DNA from: WRAI01 sp031549605
GTDB taxonomy: Bacteria; Bacillota; Clostridia; Oscillospirales; UBA929
Length of the DNA stretch: 16,155 nucleotides
Assembly: GCA_031549605.1 (NCBI GenBank)
Contig: JAVBPM010000066.1
Location: forward strand, 1-16,155
Reading direction: 5' to 3'
Shown here: piece after piece, positions 1 to 7,649 of the stretch
Position numbering within the stretch: position 1 is the stretch's first letter
Layout of the letters: every line of letters starts with the position of its first letter
The notes under the pieces: generated by a model
Databases searched by the model: none
Seen by the model: the letters and a program-made list of their open reading frames with translations, nothing else
What the model was told of the DNA's origin: nothing
Position numbers and translations under genes: made by a program

Positions 1-2
1 AG

Positions 3-611
3 GTCATGGCGCGCCGCGGCGAGGACGCGCTGCGCTACGGCCCCTTCAAGCCGGTCGGGCTATCCGACCCCACCACGGGCGCGCGCCACTACGCCGTGCT
101 GCAGCTGCGCAAGGACAACGCCGACGGCACGCTGTTTAATCTCGTCGGCTGTCAGACCCATCTGACGTTTGCCGCACAAAAAGAGGTCTTTTCACTCATT
201 CCGGCGCTCAAAAACGCCGATTTTATGCGCTACGGCGTCATGCACCGCAACTCCTTTCTCGACGCGCCGCGCCATCTGGACGACCACTTCCGGCTCAAAG
301 CCGAGCCGCGCATTGCCTTTGCCGGGCAGATGACCGGCGTCGAGGGCTATGTCGAGTCGTGCGCGTCGGGCTACGTTGCCGGCGTTACCAAGGCCTACGA
401 ACTGCAAGGGCTGCAACCGCCCGACTTCTCGCCACTGACCGCCATCGGGTCGCTGAGCCGTTACATCGCCGACACCAGCGTCACCCATTTCCAGCCCATG
501 AACATCAATTTCGGCCTGCTGCCACAACTTGACACGCGCATCAAGGACAAGCAGCAGCGCTATCAAACCATTGCCGAACGCGCCCTTGCGGCGCTGACGA
601 TACCCGACTAA
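3..611 (+). CDS. trmFO: TrmFO, folate-dependent tRNA U54 methyltransferase, C-terminal part (5' end cut by window)
   Basis: TrmFO is an FAD enzyme that uses methylenetetrahydrofolate to methylate uridine 54 in the T-loop of tRNAs, mostly in Gram-positive bacteria. About 203 residues are visible, against roughly 430-450 for the family, so only the C-terminal half is present. The frame is open to the left edge and the ATG at 6 is internal: the residues around it (RRGEDALRYGPFKPVGL) match the family's conserved RG..TLR.GP.KPVGL block. Further family signatures are LFNLVGCQTHLTF, RYGVMHRNSF and, near the C-terminus, FAGQMTGVEGYVES, the conserved glycine-rich segment of the flavin-binding fold. 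It ends 20 bases before plsX in the same direction and is probably co-transcribed with it. The N-terminal FAD-binding motif lies outside the window. Confidence 0.95.
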   Translation, partial: VMARRGEDALRYGPFKPVGLSDPTTGARHYAVLQLRKDNADGTLFNLVGCQTHLTFAAQKEVFSLIPALKNADFMRYGVMHRNSFLDAPRHLDDHFRLKAEPRIAFAGQMTGVEGYVESCASGYVAGVTKAYELQGLQPPDFSPLTAIGSLSRYIADTSVTHFQPMNINFGLLPQLDTRIKDKQQRYQTIAERALAALTIPD

Positions 612-631
612 CCGACTTTGGGGAGGTACTT

Positions 632-1657
632 ATGAAACTCATTCTCGACGCCATGGGCGGCGACAACGCGCCGCACGCTATTGTCAAAGGCGCATTGCAG
701 GCCCTGCCCGAAGTCGACGGCGGCATCATCCTCGTCGGTCGTGGCGAGGTCATTCTGGAGTGCTGCAAAGAGCTGGGCGTCGACAGCCTGCCCAAGCAGC
801 TGGAGATTGTGCACGCCGACGAAGTCGTCGATATGCACGACGATCCCGGCAGCAGCCTCAAGGAAAAGCCCAACAGCTCGATGGCCGTGGCGCTGCGTCT
901 GCTGGCCGAGGGCAAGGGCGACGCCATGGTCAGCGCCGGTAGCACCGGCGTCATCCTGTCGGCGTCAACGCTACTGGTCAAGCGCATTCGCGGCATCCGT
1001 CGCGCCGCGCTGGCACCCGTGCTGCCGTCGTCTAGCGGCGGCGTGCTGCTGGTCGACTGCGGCGCAAACGTCGAATGCACACCCGAATACCTCTGCCAGT
1101 TTGCCATCATGGGCTCTGCCTATGTGAAAAAGACGCTGGGCGTCAACAGCCCGCGCGTCGGTCTGCTCAACAACGGCGCCGAGGACACCAAGGGCCCCCC
1201 CATGCACCGCGAGGCGCACCAACTGATGAAGCAGGCGCATGAAAGCGGACTGATCAATTTTATCGGCAATGTCGAAGCGCGCGACGTGCCCTTTGGCGCG
1301 TGCGACGTGCTGGTTGCCGACGGCTTTAGCGGCAATATCCTGCTCAAAACCATGGAGGGCATCGGACTCTTCTTTGCCCAGGCGCTGAAAAATATCCTCT
1401 ATAAAAACATGAAGACTAAGATTGCCGGTGCGCTCATCCAAAATGACATGAGCGACTTTAAAAAGATGATGGACTACACCGAAACCGGTGGCGCGCCGCT
1501 GCTGGGCATTGCCAAGCCGGTCATCAAGGCGCACGGCAGCTCCAACGCCAAGGCCATCGTCGGCGCCATTCGCCAAGCGGTGCAGTACACCGCCGGAGAC
1601 GCCTGCGGCGTCATCGCCGAAGCGCTGGCACAGCTTAAAAGCGACAGCAACACCTAA
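632..1657 (+). CDS. plsX: PlsX, phosphate acyltransferase
   Basis: PlsX converts acyl-ACP and phosphate to acyl-phosphate, the acyl donor used by PlsY in the first step of phosphatidic acid synthesis. It is a peripheral membrane protein. The 341 residues match the family length. Recognisable blocks are the N-terminal LDAMGGDNAP, SAGSTGVIL, LLVDCGANVECTPEYL, VGLLNNGAEDTKG and VLVADGFSGNILLKTMEG, all in the usual order. The start at 632 follows a GGGGAGGT ribosome binding site at 620-627. In many Firmicutes plsX is followed by fab genes and/or acpP before rnc. Here rnc starts 23 bases after the plsX stop and no acyl carrier protein gene lies between. No FapR-like regulator gene lies directly upstream; trmFO is there instead. 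Confidence 0.97.
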   Translation: MKLILDAMGGDNAPHAIVKGALQALPEVDGGIILVGRGEVILECCKELGVDSLPKQLEIVHADEVVDMHDDPGSSLKEKPNSSMAVALRLLAEGKGDAMVSAGSTGVILSASTLLVKRIRGIRRAALAPVLPSSSGGVLLVDCGANVECTPEYLCQFAIMGSAYVKKTLGVNSPRVGLLNNGAEDTKGPPMHREAHQLMKQAHESGLINFIGNVEARDVPFGACDVLVADGFSGNILLKTMEGIGLFFAQALKNILYKNMKTKIAGALIQNDMSDFKKMMDYTETGGAPLLGIAKPVIKAHGSSNAKAIVGAIRQAVQYTAGDACGVIAEALAQLKSDSNT

Positions 1658-1680
1658 AACCCACAGCAAGGAGACGCGCC

Positions 1681-2355
1681 ATGACGCCACTCGAAACGCA
1701 AATTGAATACGCCTTTCGCGACCCGGCCTTGCTGGCGCGCGCGCTGACACACAGCTCGTTTTACAACGAGAACCGCAAGCAGTCACAGGGTTCCAACGAA
1801 CGGCTGGAGTTTCTGGGCGACGCCGTGCTGGGCATGCTGACCGCCGAGTACCTCTACACCGCCAATCCCGGTCTGCCTGAGGGCGAGCTGACCAAGCTGC
1901 GCAGCCACATGGTCTGTGAACCCAGTCTGTGCGCCGTCGCGGCGTCGCTGACGCTGGGCGAGCACCTGCAGCTGGGCAAGGGCGAGCTGGCCGGTGGCGG
2001 CCGTTCGCGTCCGTCAGTATTGGCCGACGCCGTCGAGGCGCTGCTGGCGGCCGTCTACCTTGACGGCGGCGTCGAAGCCGCGCGCCTGTTTTTCAATAAT
2101 CACATCAAACCCGTTGTTTCCAAGCAGGCGTCATTCAAAGACTATAAAACACAGCTGCAAGAGCTGGTGCAGCGCCAGCCCAACCGCGTCATCGCCTATG
2201 AGCTGGTCAGCGAAGACGGTCCCGACCACGCCAAGGTGTTCACGGCACGCGTCACAGTTGACGGCAACGTCTGCGGTCAGGGCAGCGGCAGCAGCCGCAA
2301 GGACGCCGAGCAGCGCGCCGCCGCCGCCGCGATGGAGGCCGGATCATGGTATTAA
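1681..2355 (+). CDS. rnc: Ribonuclease III
   Basis: RNase III cuts double-stranded RNA, including rRNA precursors and some mRNAs. The 224-residue protein has the usual two domains: a nuclease domain (about 1-150) and a double-stranded RNA-binding domain (about 153-222). The nuclease signature NERLEFLGDAVLGM covers residues 39-52, giving acidic residues E40, E43 and D47. The second metal-binding cluster is D116 and E119 in ADAVEALLAAVYLDGG. The binding domain carries DYKTQLQELVQ and the terminal SRKDAEQRAAAAAM helix. AAGGAG at 1668-1673 sits 7 bases before the ATG. The last 10 bases overlap the start of smc, and the smc ribosome binding site lies inside rnc, so the two are translationally coupled. 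The rnc-smc-ftsY order is typical of Firmicutes. Confidence 0.98.
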   Translation: MTPLETQIEYAFRDPALLARALTHSSFYNENRKQSQGSNERLEFLGDAVLGMLTAEYLYTANPGLPEGELTKLRSHMVCEPSLCAVAASLTLGEHLQLGKGELAGGGRSRPSVLADAVEALLAAVYLDGGVEAARLFFNNHIKPVVSKQASFKDYKTQLQELVQRQPNRVIAYELVSEDGPDHAKVFTARVTVDGNVCGQGSGSSRKDAEQRAAAAAMEAGSWY

Positions 2356-5300
2356 AAAGCTTTGAATTGCACGGCTTTAAGTCGTTTCCCGAAAAAACGC
2401 AGCTGCCCTTTCCCGACGGCATCACCGCCGTTGTCGGCCCCAATGGCAGCGGCAAGAGCAACGTCGGCGAGGCCATTCGCTGGGTACTGGGCGAGCAGAG
2501 CGCCCGCTCACTGCGCTGCGAAAAGAAGATGGAGGAAATCATCTTTCACGGCACGGCCAAGCGCGGCCCGCTCGGCTTCTGCGAGGCGTCGCTGACACTC
2601 GACAACAGCGACCGCGCGCTGACCATCGACAGCGACGAAATCGTCGTCACGCGCCGACTCTACCGCTCGGGCGAGAGCGAATACTACATCAACAAGGGCG
2701 CCGTCCGCCTCAAGGACGTGCTCGATTTGTTCTTAGATACCGGCCTCGGGCGCGACGGCTATTCGATTATCGGCCAGGGCCGCATCTCGGAAATCGTCAG
2801 CGAAAAAAGCGGCGACCGCCGCAAGGTCTTTGAAGAGGCGTCGGGCATCGCCCGCTTCCGCACGCGCAAGGAAGAGAGCGAGCGCAAGCTGCGCCACGCC
2901 GACGACAACCTGACCCGCATTCAGGACAAAATAGACGAGCTGCAACTACAGCTCGACCCGTTGACCCAACAGGCCGAAACGGCCAAGCAATACCTGCTGT
3001 GCCGCGACGAGCTGCGCCAGCTGGAAATCAACGTCTGGCTCGAGACGCTCGACGACCTGCGCGTCGGCGGCGACAAGGCACGCAGCGACTACCGCATCGC
3101 CTCCGAGCAGCTGTTAACCGGCCAAACGGCGCTGGAAGCGCTGTACGAGCAGTCAACGCAGCTGGACAGTGAGGTGGAAAGCACCAACATCGCCGGCGAG
3201 GAGCTGCGCCGCCAACTCAGCGACAAGCAGGCTGAGATGGCCGACCTAGGCCGCGACCAGGCCGTCAAACAAACCGAGCGCGAGCACCATTTGGAAACGG
3301 CCGCGCGACTGCGCGACGAATTGGACAGCCACCACTCGCGCGACGCCGAGCTGCTGGCGCAAATCGAGGACGAGCAGCAAGCCGTCGCCGCGCTGGAAAC
3401 GGCGCGCGCGACGCTGACGCAGCGCGAAACGGCGTTGCGCAGCCAGCTGGAGCAGCTCAAGGAGAGCAGCGCCGGACTGGCGCTTGAGCTTGACAACGCG
3501 CGGCTGACCGAAAGCAACGCCCGCACCGCCGCCGCTGAGGCCAACAACCGGCTGGCCGCCGAGCAGGCCGCCACCGAGCAGTGGCACCAGCAGCTGTCCG
3601 CCATCGAAAAGCTGCAGGTCGACAGCGGCGCCGTATTACAGGCGGCACAAGAGGAAATGGACCGGCTCAACCGGCAGCTGACGGCGCTTGACGACCAGCT
3701 GACCCAACATAAAAACATTCTGCAAGGCTACGAGCTACGCCGCTCGACACGCACCAAAAAGCGTGACGAACAGCGCGACGAGGTGGCTAAGCTGCGCTTG
3801 CGCGAGCGCGAGCTATCGGCTCGCCGCAGCACGTTAACCGCCATGGAGCGCGAATACGAGGGCTTCTCCAACTCGGTCAAAACCGTGTTGTCCGAGGCCG
3901 ACAACCGGCGCCTGAACGGCGTCCACGGCACAGTGGCCGAGCTAATTCACGTCGCCGACGCCCACACTGTCGCCATCGAAATCGCACTGGGCGCGGCGCT
4001 GCAAAACATTATCGTCGACAGCGACGCCGACGCCAAGGCAGCCATTTCGCTGCTCAAGGCGCGCAGTGCCGGCCGCGCCACCTTCCTGCCCGTCTCGGCC
4101 GTGCGCGGCAACGAGCTAAACGAGCCGTCGCTGCACAACAGCGCCGGTTACGTCGGCATCGCCAGCCAAATGGTCGACTGCGACACGCAGTACCACGGCA
4201 TTATGCGCCAGCTATTAGGTCGCACCGTCGTGGCCGAGCACATCGACGCCGCCATCGCCATCTCACGCGCCTACCGCCACAGCTTCCGCGTCGTAACGCT
4301 TGACGGTCAGGTCATTCACGCCGGCGGCAGCATGACCGGCGGCAGCATCGCGCGCTCGACCAACCTGCTGTCGCGCAAAAACGAGCTCGACGCCATTATT
4401 GTCGAGCACGACAAGCTGCTGGCCTCCCTAAAAACCAAAGAGGAAGCGCTGGGCGAACTGGAGCGCGAGGTCACAGCCGTCAGCTACGACCACGACACCG
4501 CCATCGAGCAGCAGCGCACCGCCGAAAACGAGCGGCTGCTGACGCTCGCCGCCTGTGACCACGCCGCCCGCCGCATCGCCGAACTGGAGGAGGGCTCCGG
4601 ATCGCAGCTCAAGCGCATGGAGCAGTTGCGCGTGCAAATCACCCACTCCATGACGCTGCAAGATCAGTTTGCCCGCACCGCCGCCGCACAATTACAGAGC
4701 GCCGAACAGGCCAAGCAGCGGCAGGACAGCCACCTCAGCGGCCACAGCGAGCTGTCGGGGCAAAGCCAACAGCTGACCGACGCGCTGATGGCGCTGCGCG
4801 AGGAGCAGGCCAGCGCTGAGACACAAGCGCTGGCACACCAAAAGACGATTGCCCAGCTGGAGCTGCTGCGCCAGTCGCTGACCGGCGACCGCGAGACACG
4901 GCTGGCCAACCAAGCCGCCAACGAGTCCGCCGTGCAGCAAAAGGACGCCGAGCTGGCCGCCTTACAACAGCAGATTGACGCGCTCACGGCACAGGCCAAA
5001 TCGATTGAGCAGCAATTGCAGGCGCATTTCAGCGCCCGCAACGAGCTGGAGGGTCGTCGCAACCGCCTTGAACGCCAAATCCGCGAACAAAACGACACCA
5101 ATCTTAACCTCGAACGCGAAAAAGGCCGCCTTGAACTCAAAAAAGAATCGGCCGAGACCGAGGAAAAGGCCATTTTGGATAAATTGTGGGAAACCTACAA
5201 TCTGACGCACAGCGGCGCACTGCTGTTAAAAACAGCGTTGGACAGCCTGCCCAAAGCGCAGAAGCGCATCAACGCGCTCAAGCGCGAGATGCAGGACATG

Positions 5301-5906
5301 GGACCGGTCAACCTCGGCGCCATTGAGGAATACGACCGCGTCCGCGAGCGTTACGACTACCTGACCGAGCAGCAGACCGACGCGCGCAAGGCGCAAAAAG
5401 AGCTGCTCAACATCATCACCGACATCACCGCGCAGATGACCGACATCTTCAGCACGCAGTTTGCCACCATCAACAGCGTCTTTACCGAGACCTTCAGCGC
5501 CATCTTCGGCGGCGGCACCGCCCACTTAGAGCTGGAGGATCCCGAGGACATCCTTAACTGCGGCGTGGAAATCAAGGCGCAGCCACCCGGCAAGAAGCTG
5601 AAATCCATCTCGCTGCTGTCCGGCGGCGAGAAATCGCTGGTGGCCATCGCGCTCTACTTCTCGCTGTTCAAGGTGCGTCCGGCGCCCTTCTGTCTGCTGG
5701 ACGAAATCGACCACGAACTGGACGACGTCAACGTCGCCCGCTTTGCCCACTACCTATCGGAAATGGCGGCGCAGACACAGTGCATCGTCATCACCCACCG
5801 GCGCGGCACCATGGAGGCCGCCGCGCGGCTGTACGGCGTGACCACCGTCGAGGAGGGCGTGTCGCGCATCATCACCGTCTCGCTCGACCAAGTGGAAGGA
5901 GATTAG
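2346..5906 (+). CDS. smc: SMC, chromosome condensation ATPase
   Basis: SMC is the long coiled-coil ATPase that, with ScpA and ScpB, organises and segregates the chromosome. All parts are present in 1186 residues, the normal length. The Walker A loop GPNGSGKSN is at 31-39, and the Q-loop region GQGRISEIVSEK follows DTGLGRDGYSI. Coiled-coil arms rich in Gln, Glu, Ala and Arg run from about 170 to 520 and 670 to 1020. The hinge is at about 525-667 and ends in GGSMTGGS. The ABC signature LSGGEKS starts at 1091 and Walker B CLLDEID at 1116, with catalytic Glu1120. The D-loop reads HELDDVN where most SMCs have AALDDAN, a small difference. GGAGG at 2334-2338, inside rnc, supports the ATG at 2346. 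ftsY follows after 2 bases. Confidence 0.98.
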   Translation: MVLKSFELHGFKSFPEKTQLPFPDGITAVVGPNGSGKSNVGEAIRWVLGEQSARSLRCEKKMEEIIFHGTAKRGPLGFCEASLTLDNSDRALTIDSDEIVVTRRLYRSGESEYYINKGAVRLKDVLDLFLDTGLGRDGYSIIGQGRISEIVSEKSGDRRKVFEEASGIARFRTRKEESERKLRHADDNLTRIQDKIDELQLQLDPLTQQAETAKQYLLCRDELRQLEINVWLETLDDLRVGGDKARSDYRIASEQLLTGQTALEALYEQSTQLDSEVESTNIAGEELRRQLSDKQAEMADLGRDQAVKQTEREHHLETAARLRDELDSHHSRDAELLAQIEDEQQAVAALETARATLTQRETALRSQLEQLKESSAGLALELDNARLTESNARTAAAEANNRLAAEQAATEQWHQQLSAIEKLQVDSGAVLQAAQEEMDRLNRQLTALDDQLTQHKNILQGYELRRSTRTKKRDEQRDEVAKLRLRERELSARRSTLTAMEREYEGFSNSVKTVLSEADNRRLNGVHGTVAELIHVADAHTVAIEIALGAALQNIIVDSDADAKAAISLLKARSAGRATFLPVSAVRGNELNEPSLHNSAGYVGIASQMVDCDTQYHGIMRQLLGRTVVAEHIDAAIAISRAYRHSFRVVTLDGQVIHAGGSMTGGSIARSTNLLSRKNELDAIIVEHDKLLASLKTKEEALGELEREVTAVSYDHDTAIEQQRTAENERLLTLAACDHAARRIAELEEGSGSQLKRMEQLRVQITHSMTLQDQFARTAAAQLQSAEQAKQRQDSHLSGHSELSGQSQQLTDALMALREEQASAETQALAHQKTIAQLELLRQSLTGDRETRLANQAANESAVQQKDAELAALQQQIDALTAQAKSIEQQLQAHFSARNELEGRRNRLERQIREQNDTNLNLEREKGRLELKKESAETEEKAILDKLWETYNLTHSGALLLKTALDSLPKAQKRINALKREMQDMGPVNLGAIEEYDRVRERYDYLTEQQTDARKAQKELLNIITDITAQMTDIFSTQFATINSVFTETFSAIFGGGTAHLELEDPEDILNCGVEIKAQPPGKKLKSISLLSGGEKSLVAIALYFSLFKVRPAPFCLLDEIDHELDDVNVARFAHYLSEMAAQTQCIVITHRRGTMEAAARLYGVTTVEEGVSRIITVSLDQVEGD

Positions 5907-5908
5907 TC

Positions 5909-6781
5909 ATGGGTTTATTTGACAAGATCAAATATCATTTCACCGGTCTGTTTACCGGCAAAAAACTGGACGACGACTTTTTTGACGAGCTGGAGGAGGC
6001 GCTGATCGGCGCCGACATCGGCGTGACGCTGTCGACCGAGGTCGTCGCCGAGCTGCGCGACCGCGTCATCAAAGAGGGGCTGCGCGAAAGCGATCAGGCC
6101 AAAGAGCTGCTGCAACAGCTGCTCATTGAGCGTATGTCCGAAAGCAGCGGCAAGCTTGACCTCAGCACCACGCCGTCGGTGGTCATTGTCATCGGCGTCA
6201 ACGGCGTCGGCAAGACAACCACACTCGGCAAGCTGGCCAACCACCTGCACAAGCAGGGCAAGCGCGTGCTGCTGGCCGCGGGTGACACCTTCCGCGCCGC
6301 CGCCGCCGACCAGCTGGAGATTTGGAGCAAACGAGCCAACTGTGAAATCATTCGCCAGCACGAGGGCGCCGACTCGGCCGCCGTTGTCTTTGACGCACTC
6401 AACGCCGCGCGCGCCCGCAAGGTAGACGCCGTGCTCATCGACACCGCCGGGCGACTGCACAACAAGACCAACCTGATGCACGAGCTGGCCACAATCGGCC
6501 GCGTCATCGACCGCGAGCTGCCCGGCGCCGCGCGCGAGTGCCTGTTGGTGCTCGACGCCACCACCGGCCAAAACGGCCTGATGCAGGCGGCGCAATTTAC
6601 CCAGTCGATTCCGCTCACAGGGCTGGTGCTGACCAAGATGGACGGCACGGCCAAGGGCGGCGTCGCTGTCGCTGTCAGCCAGACGCTGGGCGTGCCGGTC
6701 AAGCTGGTCGGCGTCGGCGAGCAGGTCGACGACCTCATCGACTTTAACCCCGCCGCCTTTATCAAGGAGATTATCGGATGA
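5909..6781 (+). CDS. ftsY: FtsY, signal recognition particle receptor
   Basis: FtsY is the membrane-bound GTPase receptor for the signal recognition particle. It docks ribosomes making membrane proteins at the Sec translocon. I chose the ATG at 5909 because AAGGAG (5896-5901) sits 7 bases upstream and the protein then begins MGLFDKIKYHFTGLFTGKK, a typical amphipathic start. An in-frame start at 5780 would lie deep inside smc. The product has 290 residues: a short N helical domain, then the G domain with GVNGVGKTTT from 96, DTFRAAAADQLEIW, DTAGR at 178-182, TKMDG at 242-246 and the closing GVGEQVDDLIDFNP. It lacks the long acidic A domain of enterobacterial FtsY, as is usual in Gram-positives. 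Its stop overlaps the rdgB start (ATGA). Confidence 0.97.
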   Translation: MGLFDKIKYHFTGLFTGKKLDDDFFDELEEALIGADIGVTLSTEVVAELRDRVIKEGLRESDQAKELLQQLLIERMSESSGKLDLSTTPSVVIVIGVNGVGKTTTLGKLANHLHKQGKRVLLAAGDTFRAAAADQLEIWSKRANCEIIRQHEGADSAAVVFDALNAARARKVDAVLIDTAGRLHNKTNLMHELATIGRVIDRELPGAARECLLVLDATTGQNGLMQAAQFTQSIPLTGLVLTKMDGTAKGGVAVAVSQTLGVPVKLVGVGEQVDDLIDFNPAAFIKEIIG

Positions 6782-7362
6782 AACACTGGGTTTTGGCGAC
6801 ACACAACGACCACAAGTGCCGCGAGCTGGCCGCCATGCTGCAGCCCTATGGCATCAAGCTGCAGTCGCTGAAAGAGCTGGGCATTCGCGAGGACATCGAA
6901 GAAACCGGCGCCACCTTTGCCGAAAACGCCTTTCTCAAGGCCAACTTCGCCTCCACCCGCACCGGTCTGCCTGCGCTGGCCGACGACTCGGGTCTGTGCG
7001 TCGACGCTCTCAACGGCGCGCCCGGCGTACACACGGCGCGCTACGGCGGCGTCGAAATGAAGGGCAAGCGCAATGACTATTTGTTGTCGAATATGGTCGA
7101 TATTACAAATCGTAAAGCCCAATTCGTCTGCAGCCTCTGCCTCATCCTGCCCTACCAGCCACCCGTGTATTTCGAGGGCATCTGCGAGGGCGAAATCGCC
7201 CGTGAGAGCAGCGGTCAAAACGGCTTTGGCTATGACCCCGTCTTCTACCTGCGCAAATACCACAAGACTATGGCCGACATCCCCGAGAGCCTGAAAAATG
7301 AAATCAGCCACCGCGCCCTGGCCGTAGCGGCGCTGTTGCAGTATGTAAAGGAGAACCTATGA
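6778..7362 (+). CDS. rdgB: RdgB/HAM1-type XTP/dITP diphosphatase
   Basis: This enzyme hydrolyses dITP, dXTP and XTP to monophosphates plus pyrophosphate, keeping deaminated purines out of DNA and RNA. The 194 residues match the family. Motifs in order are ATHNDHKCRE (the T-x-N-x-x-K substrate loop, 7-16), ALADDSGLCVDALNGAPGVHTARYGG with the catalytic aspartate at 69 or 70, GQNGFGYDPVFY (base recognition and fold) and the terminal SHRALA. AAGGAG at 6764-6769 sits 8 bases before the ATG, which overlaps the ftsY stop. Its own stop overlaps the yhbY start. Codons 101-115 (about 7078-7122) are noticeably AT-richer than the rest of the gene, although the encoded residues fit the family. Confidence 0.95.
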   Translation: MKHWVLATHNDHKCRELAAMLQPYGIKLQSLKELGIREDIEETGATFAENAFLKANFASTRTGLPALADDSGLCVDALNGAPGVHTARYGGVEMKGKRNDYLLSNMVDITNRKAQFVCSLCLILPYQPPVYFEGICEGEIARESSGQNGFGYDPVFYLRKYHKTMADIPESLKNEISHRALAVAALLQYVKENL

Positions 7363-7649
7363 TTCTAACAAGCAAGCAGCGCGCCGCGCTGCGCTCGCTG
7401 GCCAACCCACTTGACTCCATCCTGCAGGTCGGCAAAAGCGGCCTTAACGACAACCTCGCCAAGCAACTCGACGACGCCCTCAAGGCGCGCGAGTTAATCA
7501 AAGGCACCGTATTGGAAACCTCGCCGCTGACCGCGCGTGAAGCCGCCATCGAGCTGGCACAGGCCGCCAACGCCGAGGTCGTACAGGTCATTGGACGCCG
7601 TTTCGTCCTCTATCGCCGCAACGAGGAGAAACCCGTCATCGAGCTATGA
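7359..7649 (+). CDS. yhbY: YhbY-family RNA-binding protein (CRM domain)
   Basis: This is a small single-domain CRM protein. Family members bind RNA and, in E. coli, associate with precursor large ribosomal subunits, so a role in ribosome assembly is likely. The 96 residues start with the typical LTSKQRAALRSLAN, followed by the RNA-contacting GKSG loop at 25-28 (usual form GKNG), KARELIKGTVL and the closing IGRRFVLYRRN. AAGGAG at 7348-7353 is 5 bases before the start. Both ends overlap neighbours by the ATGA arrangement, so translation is probably coupled from rdgB through yhbY to nadD-yqeK. This placement next to nadD is common in Clostridia. Confidence 0.94.
   Translation: MILTSKQRAALRSLANPLDSILQVGKSGLNDNLAKQLDDALKARELIKGTVLETSPLTAREAAIELAQAANAEVVQVIGRRFVLYRRNEEKPVIEL

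Noticed and set aside
971..1786. Long minus-strand open frame opposite plsX, and similar long antisense frames opposite rnc, ftsY, the LCP genes and leuS
   Set aside because: In GC-rich coding DNA long antisense frames arise from codon bias. They lack family motifs, and the plus-strand genes are certain.
5697..5735. SMC D-loop HELDDVN as a sign of lost function
   Set aside because: The catalytic Glu1120 and the LDD core are kept, and the change is within ordinary family variation.
5780..5908. Upstream extension of the ftsY frame into smc
   Set aside because: It would overlap the conserved SMC C-terminus, encodes an unlikely Arg/His-rich stretch, and the ATG at 5909 has a well-placed AAGGAG.
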